Shown: positions 14,053 to 20,363 of the stretch, one piece after another
Position numbering within the stretch: position 1 is the stretch's first letter
Layout of the letters: every line of letters begins with the position of its first letter
Assembly: GCA_013811975.1 (NCBI GenBank)
Contig: JACCUF010000236.1
Location: 1-23,664, forward strand
DNA from: Geodermatophilaceae bacterium
GTDB taxonomy: Bacteria; Actinomycetota; Actinomycetes; Mycobacteriales; Geodermatophilaceae
Reading direction: 5' to 3'
DNA: 23,664 nt
The notes under the pieces: generated by a model
Told to the model about the DNA's origin: nothing
Seen by the model: only the letters and a program-made list of their open reading frames with translations
Databases searched by the model: none
Made by a program: the position numbers and the translations under genes

Positions 14053-15918
14053 ATGCTCTCGGAGGACTCGCGGTCCCGGTTGCGGCGCCGCTTCACCGAG
14101 CAGATCGTGGTGTGTGACGGCGCCATGGGCACGATGCTGCATTCCACCGGCGTTCCCCTGGATCGCTCATTGTGCGAACTAAACGTCACCCAACCGCGGC
14201 TGGTCCGTGATCTGCATGCCGCGTACGTGTCCGCGGGAGCCGACATCATCCAGACCAACACCTTCGACGCGAACCGATTGCGCTTGTCCCGGGTAGGCCT
14301 GGAAGACAGCGTCGTCGAACTCAACATTGCCGGAGCCCGACTGGCCCGGGAAGCAGCCAGGGACAGCGACCGCACGGTCCTGGTCGCTGGCTCGGTCGGT
14401 CCGGCCAACAGTGCCACGGCGGTGAGTCGGGTGCCCCAGCGGATGCGGGCCGAGGTCTTGCGTGAGCAGATCGCGGGGCTGGTCGACTGGGTCGATCTGC
14501 TGATGTTGGAGACCTTCGGTGATCTCGACTCGATCGTGCAGGCAGTCGAGGTCGCGCTCGAGGAGACCGACCTGCCGATCGTCGCGCAGATGACCTTCGG
14601 CAATGACGGCGCAACACTGCGCGGGGAGGACCCGGCCGGTGTTCTCGCCGTCCTGGACCGGCTGGACCTCGCGGCCCTCGGTGCCAATTGCACCGTGGGA
14701 CCCGCGGCCCTGCAGGACGTGATCGCCGAGCTCGCAGCCTCATCCCAACTGCCGATCTCAGTACAGCCCAATGCCGGTACGCCGCAACGCTTAGGCCGTC
14801 AGGTCCGCTACGTACACAACACTTCCTACTTCGCTGCGGCAGCAGCTGAGTTCGTTGGGAACGGCGCCAGCATCGTCGGAGGTTGTTGCGGCACAACGCC
14901 GGCCCATACTCGGGCGGTCGCGAAGGCAGTGGCTGGACTCGAGTCCACTCACCGGCCGCAGCCCTCGCCGCCGGTGCAGCCGAAGCCGGCAAGGACGGAG
15001 CCGCCCGTCGTCGAGAACGCACTCGCTCCGCCAGCCTGGCCACAGGAAGCCGGGTTCGTGGTCATCGCCGGGCTTGCCGCTCCTCAGGGGCCAGATGTGG
15101 GCGACTTCGTCGATCAGGCCCGCGAGTTGAAGAACGCCGGGGCGACGGTGCTCGCGATCACCGAGCCGGCACCACCAGCGCCACGAGTCGGTCCGGTCGC
15201 GGCTGCAGTCGTGCTGCACGAACGGGTCGATGCAGAGGTGCTGCTCCCAGCCGAGACCGCCGACCGGACCTTGCCCGCTTTACAGGCCGACCTACTTGGC
15301 GCCCATGCCCTGGGGCTCCGAATGGTGGTTTGTCGCACCGGCTCTCCTAGGATCGCCGGCGACTATCCTGATGCGGCGCAACCCTGGGATGTGGATTCTG
15401 TTCAGCTCATCGCCGCGCTGCGTGGTCTCAACGACGGCCAGGACTGGCGGGGTGTGGCGACTCGGGAGCGCACCCACTTCGTGATCGGCGCGTCGATCAG
15501 CACCACAGCAGCCGACCTGGACCGCGAAGTCGACCGCGCCGAGGCCAAGGCGCATGCCGGTGCCGACTTTCTGGTCACCGACGCCATCCACGACGCGGAT
15601 GAGGCAACCCTGCTGCTCGCCGCTCTGCCCGCGCGTGGCATCGACATTCCGGTGATCGCCTCGGTAGCGCCGTTCGAGGGCTTCCGAGCTCTGGAGCGCC
15701 TGCGCAACGAGGTGCCCGAGACGTCGATTCCGCCGGCCATCGTGAGGGCGCTGCCTCGTGCCGGAGCACCGCCCGGCGACGTGATCGAGGCATCGGTCGA
15801 GCTCATCGAGAAGCTGCGTGGCCTGATCTCCGGGGTCTTGGTCCAGGTACCACGGAGTTCACAACAGTCAGCCGTCGAACTCCTGCGGCGCCTAGCCGGG
15901 CTCGGAGAGCGATCGTGA
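14053..15918 (+). CDS. Homocysteine S-methyltransferase fused to a degenerate MTHFR-like domain
   Basis: This 621-residue two-domain protein has the architecture of YitJ-type enzymes. The N-terminal half is a homocysteine S-methyltransferase barrel: DGAMGT at 22-27, TNTFDAN, and zinc ligands Cys213 (GANCTVGP) and Cys278-Cys279 (GGCCGTTP), all intact. A Pro-rich linker (about 300-330) leads to an MTHFR-like barrel that seems inactive by eye. The expected catalytic Glu is Gly340, the Asp of TGDP is Ser431 (RTGSP), the folate-binding Gln is Asp510 (LVTDAIHD), and the TCRDRN motif is gone. The ATG directly follows GGTGGAGG, which is unusually close. Its stop overlaps the next GTG start. Confidence 0.87.
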   Translation: MLSEDSRSRLRRRFTEQIVVCDGAMGTMLHSTGVPLDRSLCELNVTQPRLVRDLHAAYVSAGADIIQTNTFDANRLRLSRVGLEDSVVELNIAGARLAREAARDSDRTVLVAGSVGPANSATAVSRVPQRMRAEVLREQIAGLVDWVDLLMLETFGDLDSIVQAVEVALEETDLPIVAQMTFGNDGATLRGEDPAGVLAVLDRLDLAALGANCTVGPAALQDVIAELAASSQLPISVQPNAGTPQRLGRQVRYVHNTSYFAAAAAEFVGNGASIVGGCCGTTPAHTRAVAKAVAGLESTHRPQPSPPVQPKPARTEPPVVENALAPPAWPQEAGFVVIAGLAAPQGPDVGDFVDQARELKNAGATVLAITEPAPPAPRVGPVAAAVVLHERVDAEVLLPAETADRTLPALQADLLGAHALGLRMVVCRTGSPRIAGDYPDAAQPWDVDSVQLIAALRGLNDGQDWRGVATRERTHFVIGASISTTAADLDREVDRAEAKAHAGADFLVTDAIHDADEATLLLAALPARGIDIPVIASVAPFEGFRALERLRNEVPETSIPPAIVRALPRAGAPPGDVIEASVELIEKLRGLISGVLVQVPRSSQQSAVELLRRLAGLGERS

Positions 15919-17315
15919 CCCGGGCGCGGGCGCGTTCGCAGCCAGTGATCCAGCCATGCCCATTGCCGCGCAAGCATGGTCAACCGCCCGACGGCGGTCC
16001 GCAGGCGACACCCGAGCTGGTCGAAGTCCTTACTGGACTGTCGCGGCAGAACTCGGTCTACCGACGCACCATCGCGGTCTGCGACCAGCTCGCCGACACG
16101 GCCCTCAAAGGGGTGGACCCGGGGGAACTGACTCGGGTCTTTGCCGAGCTCGTCGGAAAGCGGATCGTCCTGATGGACCCGGCGTTTCGGGCGCGAGCCC
16201 ATGCCGGCGGCGACGGGACGTTGCCGGACCTGAACTGGGACCGCTCCGATTCGAGCGTCGACCGATTGCTCGGCGCCCTGGAGGCACAGCGGCGGCCCCT
16301 GCGGGTCCCGTCCGTTCCGGGGTCGTCGTTGGCGCACGGCTGCCTCGTGACGCCGATCGTCATCGGCGAGGACACCCTCGGCTATCTGCTCGTGCTGGAA
16401 GAGGACGAAGATGCCCACCCCGACGATGTGGATCTGTTGACTGCCACCTACGCCGCGACACTGTTCGCCCTGACCCTTGCCCACGAGCGAACCAGTACCG
16501 AACTCGGACTGCGATACCTGCAAACCGTCGTGGATGCGCTGGTCTCCGGGCACTTCCTGGACGCGCAGGACGCCCGGGAGAAGGCCCGCTCCCTGGGTTT
16601 GGCCGACTCAGCCAGCTTTCGGGTCTGTGTGCTGCGACGTCGCATCGCAGACCCGCTCGAAGCCGGTGGCCACGGCGTGGACGGGATACTCGCCGCCCTG
16701 ACCAGACGACTTCCCCAGGCCAAGACGGCCGTACGGGACTTCGGCGTGATCGCCATCGTCCCGGAGCAGGCGCTCACGCCGGGGGTTGCCGCCCCTGTCG
16801 ATGTGATCGACTCAGCCCAAGCATGGCATCGGGTCTGGGGTGAGCTGTCCTTGGACAAGACAGTGACCTGCGGCCTGAGTGAGCGCGTGGAACGGCCGGA
16901 GCTTTCCCCCTTGGGCTTGAGCCAAGCAGAACAGGCAGTTGACCTCGGCCTGCGCCTCGGTCGCGGCGGGCAGCTGATCGACTACCACGAGCTGGGCATC
17001 TACCGGCTGCTCCTGCGGATCGGGGACATTGGGCAGCTACGGCGCTTCGCCGACGAGGTCCTCGGACCGCTGATCAGCTACGACGCGGCGCACGGCGGCG
17101 AGCTCGTCAACACCCTGGCGGTCTACCTCCGCAACCAGAGCAGCCCCAAGCAGACCGCACGAGCCCTGCGGGTCCATGCCAACACCGTCGCCTATCGGGC
17201 CCAGCGGATCGAGACGATCACCGGACTGGACCTTGCCGACGCCGACGATCGGCTCCTCGCCCAAGTGGCGGTGGCGATCGTCGAGACGCAGATAGCCCAG
17301 GACTCGATTACCTAA
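15915..17315 (+). CDS. PucR/CdaR-type transcriptional regulator
   Basis: This 466-residue regulator has a GAF-like sensor region at about 100-190, a middle GGDEF-like (CdaR) segment at about 220-340, and a C-terminal PucR helix-turn-helix around 395-450 (LAVYLRNQSSPKQTARAL, then HANTVAYRAQRIE). The start is a GTG whose GTGA overlaps the HMT stop, so it is cotranscribed and probably regulates methionine or one-carbon genes of this island, though the ligand is not visible. Its TAA is followed at once by the GGAAT of the sigR promoter, so this gene marks the end of the island. Confidence 0.87.
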   Translation: MTRARARSQPVIQPCPLPRKHGQPPDGGPQATPELVEVLTGLSRQNSVYRRTIAVCDQLADTALKGVDPGELTRVFAELVGKRIVLMDPAFRARAHAGGDGTLPDLNWDRSDSSVDRLLGALEAQRRPLRVPSVPGSSLAHGCLVTPIVIGEDTLGYLLVLEEDEDAHPDDVDLLTATYAATLFALTLAHERTSTELGLRYLQTVVDALVSGHFLDAQDAREKARSLGLADSASFRVCVLRRRIADPLEAGGHGVDGILAALTRRLPQAKTAVRDFGVIAIVPEQALTPGVAAPVDVIDSAQAWHRVWGELSLDKTVTCGLSERVERPELSPLGLSQAEQAVDLGLRLGRGGQLIDYHELGIYRLLLRIGDIGQLRRFADEVLGPLISYDAAHGGELVNTLAVYLRNQSSPKQTARALRVHANTVAYRAQRIETITGLDLADADDRLLAQVAVAIVETQIAQDSIT

Positions 17316-17341
17316 GGAATCACTGCTGGGTCGGCAGTGTT
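17316..17341 (+). promoter_or_regulatory. SigR-dependent promoter GGAAT-N18-GTT (autoregulation)
   Basis: GGAAT (17316-17320), 18 bases, then GTT (17339-17341) matches exactly the known SigR/SigH consensus. It begins on the base after the PucR-family stop. Transcription should start within about ten bases of the in-frame GTG at 17351, giving a leaderless or almost leaderless message for an extended SigR. Confidence 0.8.
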
Positions 17342-17350
17342 ACTGCCCCC

Positions 17351-17500
17351 GTGAACGGTCTGAGCATTACCTACCCAAGACGCTCGGCGGAGCGATCCAA
17401 GCCGAAGCAGACTCGGCCGCCGCGGCGCGGTCGGGGTGGCCGCGTATCCTCGTCGCGCCGGGCTGTCCTGCCCACAGGCGCGTCCAAGGAAGGTTCGTTG
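17351..17500 (+). other. In-frame N-terminal extension of SigR (candidate SigR' isoform)
   Basis: A GTG at 17351 opens 50 codons in frame with sigR without a stop. The extension is strongly basic and low in complexity (PRRSAERSKPKQTRPPRRGR). In Streptomyces coelicolor, SigR made from its own SigR-dependent promoter carries an extension of about 55 residues (SigR') that makes it unstable. Length, position and promoter here match that scheme. Expression is inferred. Confidence 0.6.
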
Positions 17501-18097
17501 GTGGCTGAGGAAACCCGTGGAGAACGACACGCTCGGTTCGAGCGGGATGCCCTGCCTTTCCTCGACCAGCTCTATCCGGCCGCGTTACGGATGACCCGCA
17601 ACCCGGCCGACGCCGAAGACCTCGTGCAGGAGACCTTCGCCAAGGCCTATGGCGCCTTCCACCAGTTCTCGGAGGGTACGAACCTCAAGGCCTGGCTCTA
17701 CCGGATCCTGACCAATGCCTACATCAACACCTATCGCAAGAAGCAGCGACAGCCCCAGCAGAACTCCGTCGAGCAGGTCGAGGACTGGCAGCTCTACGCC
17801 GCCGAGCAGCACACCTCCACCGGCCTGCGATCGGCCGAGATGGAGGCGTTGGACGGACTTCCTGACAGCGACGTGAAAGAGGCACTGCAAGCGCTACCGG
17901 AGGATTTCCGCCTCGCGGTCTACCTCGCTGACGTGGAGGGATTCGCGTACAAGGAGATCGCCGAGATCATGGGAACTCCGATCGGTACCGTCATGTCGCG
18001 CCTGCATCGCGGTCGCCGGGGCCTGCAGAAGATGCTGGCTTCCTACGCTGCCGATCGAGGCATGGTCCGCTCCGGTGCGGGAGGCGAACAAGCATGA
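17501..18097 (+). CDS. sigR: ECF sigma factor SigR/SigH, thiol-oxidative stress
   Basis: This is a 198-residue ECF sigma factor. Region 2 runs from LYPAALRMTRNPADAEDLVQ through NLKAWLYRILTNAYINTYRK, and region 4 includes ALPEDFRLAVYL, then GTPIGTVMSRLHRGRRGL. It closely resembles SigH of mycobacteria and SigR of Streptomyces, which drive thioredoxin, mycothiol and protein-quality genes after disulfide stress. The GTG at 17501 has AGGAAGG seven bases upstream, and a TTG at 17498 is an alternative. A longer form could start at 17351 from the autoregulated promoter. The stop overlaps the rsrA start (ATGA), as is usual for a sigma/anti-sigma pair. Confidence 0.95.
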   Translation: MAEETRGERHARFERDALPFLDQLYPAALRMTRNPADAEDLVQETFAKAYGAFHQFSEGTNLKAWLYRILTNAYINTYRKKQRQPQQNSVEQVEDWQLYAAEQHTSTGLRSAEMEALDGLPDSDVKEALQALPEDFRLAVYLADVEGFAYKEIAEIMGTPIGTVMSRLHRGRRGLQKMLASYAADRGMVRSGAGGEQA

Positions 18098-18363
18098 GCT
18101 GCGGAGATCACCACGACCTGCCGTGCTCGGAGGTACTTGCCGAGGTGTTCATCTTCCTCGACTCAGAGTGCGACGAGCCGCGCCGGCAGCTGATCGCCGA
18201 GCACCTGGAGGAGTGCGGGCCGTGTCTGCAGCAGTTCGGCATCGAGCGGCAGATCAAGGAACTCGTCGGCCGAAAGTGTGGCGGCGATCGCGCTCCGGAT
18301 GGACTGAAGCAGCGGGTGCTGCTGCACCTGAGAACAGTGGTGGTGGAAGCCGACAGCCGGTGA
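18094..18363 (+). CDS. rsrA: Zinc redox-switch anti-sigma factor RsrA
   Basis: This 89-residue zinc anti-sigma (ZAS) protein holds SigR inactive until oxidation forms a disulfide and releases zinc. Cys3, Cys11, His37, Cys41 and Cys44 (the HxxxCxxC core HLEECGPC) and Cys62 fall at the same numbers as in Streptomyces RsrA. It overlaps sigR by four bases. Its last codons and stop lie in a 21-bp sequence (18343-18363) repeated exactly 80 bp downstream, so the 3' end was involved in a duplication or insertion. Confidence 0.94.
   Translation: MSCGDHHDLPCSEVLAEVFIFLDSECDEPRRQLIAEHLEECGPCLQQFGIERQIKELVGRKCGGDRAPDGLKQRVLLHLRTVVVEADSR
18343..18363 (+). repeat. 21-bp direct repeat, copy 1 (rsrA 3' end)
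   Basis: The 21 bases from GTGGAAGCCGAC to CCGGTGA encode the last six residues (VEADSR) and the stop of RsrA. The identical sequence recurs at 18423-18443. Confidence 0.9.
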
Positions 18364-18422
18364 GCATCGTAGCGAGCGCCAGCGAGCGAGGAGCGGAGCC
18401 GGCGCGGAGGCGACAAATGGGC
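18364..18422 (+). repeat. GC-rich insert between the direct repeats, REP/MITE-like
   Basis: This 59-bp segment is dominated by AGCGAGCG/GAGCGGAGC purine-rich units, with GCGCC and GGCGC able to form a short stem. Short GC-rich elements of this kind are dispersed in several actinobacterial genomes. Here it lies between the two copies of the 21-bp repeat. No coding potential is seen. Confidence 0.55.
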
Positions 18423-18443
18423 GTGGAAGCCGACAGCCGGTGA
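18423..18443 (+). repeat. 21-bp direct repeat, copy 2
   Basis: An exact copy of 18343-18363. It ends seven bases before the ATG of the next gene. Removing one copy plus the insert would put the rsrA stop directly before that gene, which suggests the ancestral spacing. Confidence 0.9.
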
Positions 18444-18450
18444 GGGCCCA

Positions 18451-19509
18451 ATGCCTGAGGTGATCCTGGTCGCCGGGCGCGGCCCGATGGCCAGCCGGGC
18501 GATCAGGTCCTGCCAAGAGGCGGGTGCCAAGGTTGTCGCGGTGTATTCCGAGGCCGACGCCAACGCCCAGCACGTCCGGTTGGCCGACGAATCTGTGCTG
18601 CTCGGTGCGGCGGAGCCAGAGACTTCCTACCTCGACATCGCTGCTGTCGTCGAGGCGGCTCAGGTCAGCGGCGCCCAAGCGGTCCTGCCCGTCCACACCA
18701 TCCTCGCCGGCTCGTCTGAGTTCGCTCGTGCCACCAGCCGGGCCGGTCTGCTCTGGATCGGAGCCGAGCCGGACGCGCTGGAGGCTGCGCGTCAGTACGG
18801 ATGGGGAGCTGAGGTGTCCGACGGAGGCGAATCACCCGGCTGGGTCATCGGGCTGGCCGATGGATTCCGGATCGATGGCTTGGTAGTCCGACGGACGCGG
18901 GCAGGCGGTGCGAGCCTGTGTTGGACCAGCGCGGAGGAACCGGACGCCCTTGCAATCAACGGACTCCCGCCGTCGGCAGAGATCCTGGCCGCGCTGTCGG
19001 AAGTGGTGGTGGAACTGGGCTGGCGTGGACTGGTGTCTGTCGCATTCAGCCCGAACGGCGCCCCCGTCGGAGTCCGAGGTGGCGTCTGCACCGAACTCGG
19101 ACTCGTCGAACTCCGGGCGGGGCGCGATCTCGTCCAAGCGGCCACCGCTCTGGCCGAGCATGTCTCGCCACCGGCCGGGTCGTCTGGCGCGCCGGCGGCG
19201 GTCGGCGGCACCGTGCGAGCCACAGCCGTACCGGGGGAGGGCAAGGGAGTCTCGATAACTCAGTTGACCGGACCGGTCGGCCTGGACGTCCAGTGGGAGC
19301 CAGGGTATGCCGCAGGAGATCAGCTGTCGCCGTGGTACGACCCTGTTCTCGCCGTCCTGGGGGTGCCGGGCGGTGACTTGTCTGTTGCGGTGAACGCGTT
19401 TCTCCACGCCGCCTCGACAGTGAGTGTTGCCGACGTCCCCAACGATCTCGACCAGCTTCGGGCACGCGCCGACGACGTCGCCGGCCGGCTGCAAGACGGT
19501 TCGCCGTGA
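18451..19509 (+). CDS. Degenerate biotin-carboxylase-like protein
   Basis: At 352 residues this is about 100 shorter than a biotin carboxylase but follows the same order. The N-terminal domain is recognisable (VYSEADANAQHVRLADESV near 29-47, then SYLDIAAVVEAA). The HPGYGFLSEN motif is changed to LPVHTILAGSS, and the glycine-rich ATP loop and most of the first ATP-grasp lobe are missing. A remnant of the EMNxRxQVEH region reads VGVRGGVCTELGLVEL, where Glu, Asn and Arg become Gly, Arg and Gly by my alignment. The tail (PVGLDVQWEPGYAAGDQLSPWYDPVLAVL) matches the BC C-terminal domain. It is probably a pseudoenzyme or altered ligand binder. It precedes a free biotinyl domain. Confidence 0.75.
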   Translation: MPEVILVAGRGPMASRAIRSCQEAGAKVVAVYSEADANAQHVRLADESVLLGAAEPETSYLDIAAVVEAAQVSGAQAVLPVHTILAGSSEFARATSRAGLLWIGAEPDALEAARQYGWGAEVSDGGESPGWVIGLADGFRIDGLVVRRTRAGGASLCWTSAEEPDALAINGLPPSAEILAALSEVVVELGWRGLVSVAFSPNGAPVGVRGGVCTELGLVELRAGRDLVQAATALAEHVSPPAGSSGAPAAVGGTVRATAVPGEGKGVSITQLTGPVGLDVQWEPGYAAGDQLSPWYDPVLAVLGVPGGDLSVAVNAFLHAASTVSVADVPNDLDQLRARADDVAGRLQDGSP

Positions 19510-19557
19510 CCGTGCTTGGATGAGCGTCGACGACGCATTCTTCGCCGTGGAGGAGCC

Positions 19558-19812
19558 ATGAGCAGGGTGGTGGAACAGATCCAGGCCGAGATGGTGTCCA
19601 ACGTCTTGAAGATCGTTGTCACCGTCGGCGACCAAATCGGCCCCGGTGACACCGTGGTGATCCTCGAGTCCATGAAGATGGAGATACCGGTGGTGTGCGA
19701 GTCCGGCGGAGTGATCACCGAGATCGCCGTCCACGAGGGCGAAGTCATCCAGGAGGGTGACCTGATCGCTGTGATCGACAGCGATCAGGTCGCTGAGCCG
19801 CTAGTCCCCTGA
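19558..19812 (+). CDS. Small biotin/lipoyl-attachment protein (TB7.3-like)
   Basis: This 84-residue free-standing biotinyl domain has the target lysine in ESMKMEIP (Lys40), flanked by the usual beta-hammerhead glycines. Mycobacterium tuberculosis has the homologous TB7.3 (Rv3221c) beside rshA. The ATG at 19558 follows GTGGAGGAG. The C-terminal eleven residues (DSDQVAEPLVP) extend past the normal domain end and are partly encoded by a perfect terminator-like hairpin. The partner enzyme is unknown. The preceding biotin-carboxylase-like protein is the obvious candidate although it looks inactive. Confidence 0.9.
   Translation: MSRVVEQIQAEMVSNVLKIVVTVGDQIGPGDTVVILESMKMEIPVVCESGGVITEIAVHEGEVIQEGDLIAVIDSDQVAEPLVP
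19759..19791. terminator. Perfect 14-bp hairpin inside the 3' end of the biotinyl gene
   Basis: GACCTGATCGCTGT (19759-19772) and its exact reverse complement (19778-19791) flank a five-base loop, entirely within the coding sequence, 21 bases before the stop. It lies at the junction with the convergent GNAT gene, whose end overlaps by 12 bp, so it suits a bidirectional terminator. Confidence 0.65.
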
Positions 19813-20304
19813 CACGTCGAGGTCCAGCACGTAGGCCAGGAGCTTCTCACCGGGCAGCGGGGACCAGTCCAACTCCGGTGCCCGGAGGAACCCGAGCGCC
19901 TCGTACCGTCGATGTGCCGCGAACATCCGGTCCCCGGTTGAAATCACCATCCGCCGCTTGCCGGCCGTCCGAGCCAGCCGCAGACACGCTTGGATCAAAG
20001 CCGTACCCACGCCCCGGCCACGGGCGGCCGGCGACACCGCAAGCATCCGGAATTCGGCATCGTCCCCTGAGACGGCGAGTTCGGCGTACGGACCGCCGTC
20101 CAGGACCAGAGCCACGGCGCCCAGGAGCCGATCCGCCGCGTCGACGGCGACGAGCACATCGGTGTGCCGCGCCCGGTTCTCGGCATTGGCCAGGCTGGCG
20201 GAGTACTCCTCGGGAGCCAGGCGCTCGTCCCGGTAGACGCCGACGGTGAGCGCGCCGACCGCGGCCAGTTCGTCGCTACGCACCGGGCGGATCGTCGTGG
20301 GCAT
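19801..20304 (-). CDS. GNAT-family N-acetyltransferase
   Basis: This is a 167-residue GNAT fold protein. The acetyl-CoA pyrophosphate loop RGRGVGTAL follows the FRMLAVSPAA strand, and a YEALGF motif stands near the end, as in many small-molecule acetyltransferases. The substrate cannot be told. The ATG at 20304 was chosen because the domain begins right after it (PTTIRPVRSDE). A longer reading to 20346 would come within 18 bp of the divergent pdtaS start. The 3' end overlaps the biotinyl gene by 12 bp tail to tail. Confidence 0.85.
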   Translation of the reverse strand: MPTTIRPVRSDELAAVGALTVGVYRDERLAPEEYSASLANAENRARHTDVLVAVDAADRLLGAVALVLDGGPYAELAVSGDDAEFRMLAVSPAARGRGVGTALIQACLRLARTAGKRRMVISTGDRMFAAHRRYEALGFLRAPELDWSPLPGEKLLAYVLDLDVSGD

Positions 20305-20363
20305 CACGACGCAAGAACCTACGCCCGCATCGAGTGCGCGAGGCACCTACTCTTGGCCTGGTC

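Noticed and set aside
18075..18443. Overlapping 122-codon frame across rsrA
   Set aside because: Arg/Ala/Gly-rich out-of-frame shadow. The Cys/His pattern of RsrA fixes the true frame.
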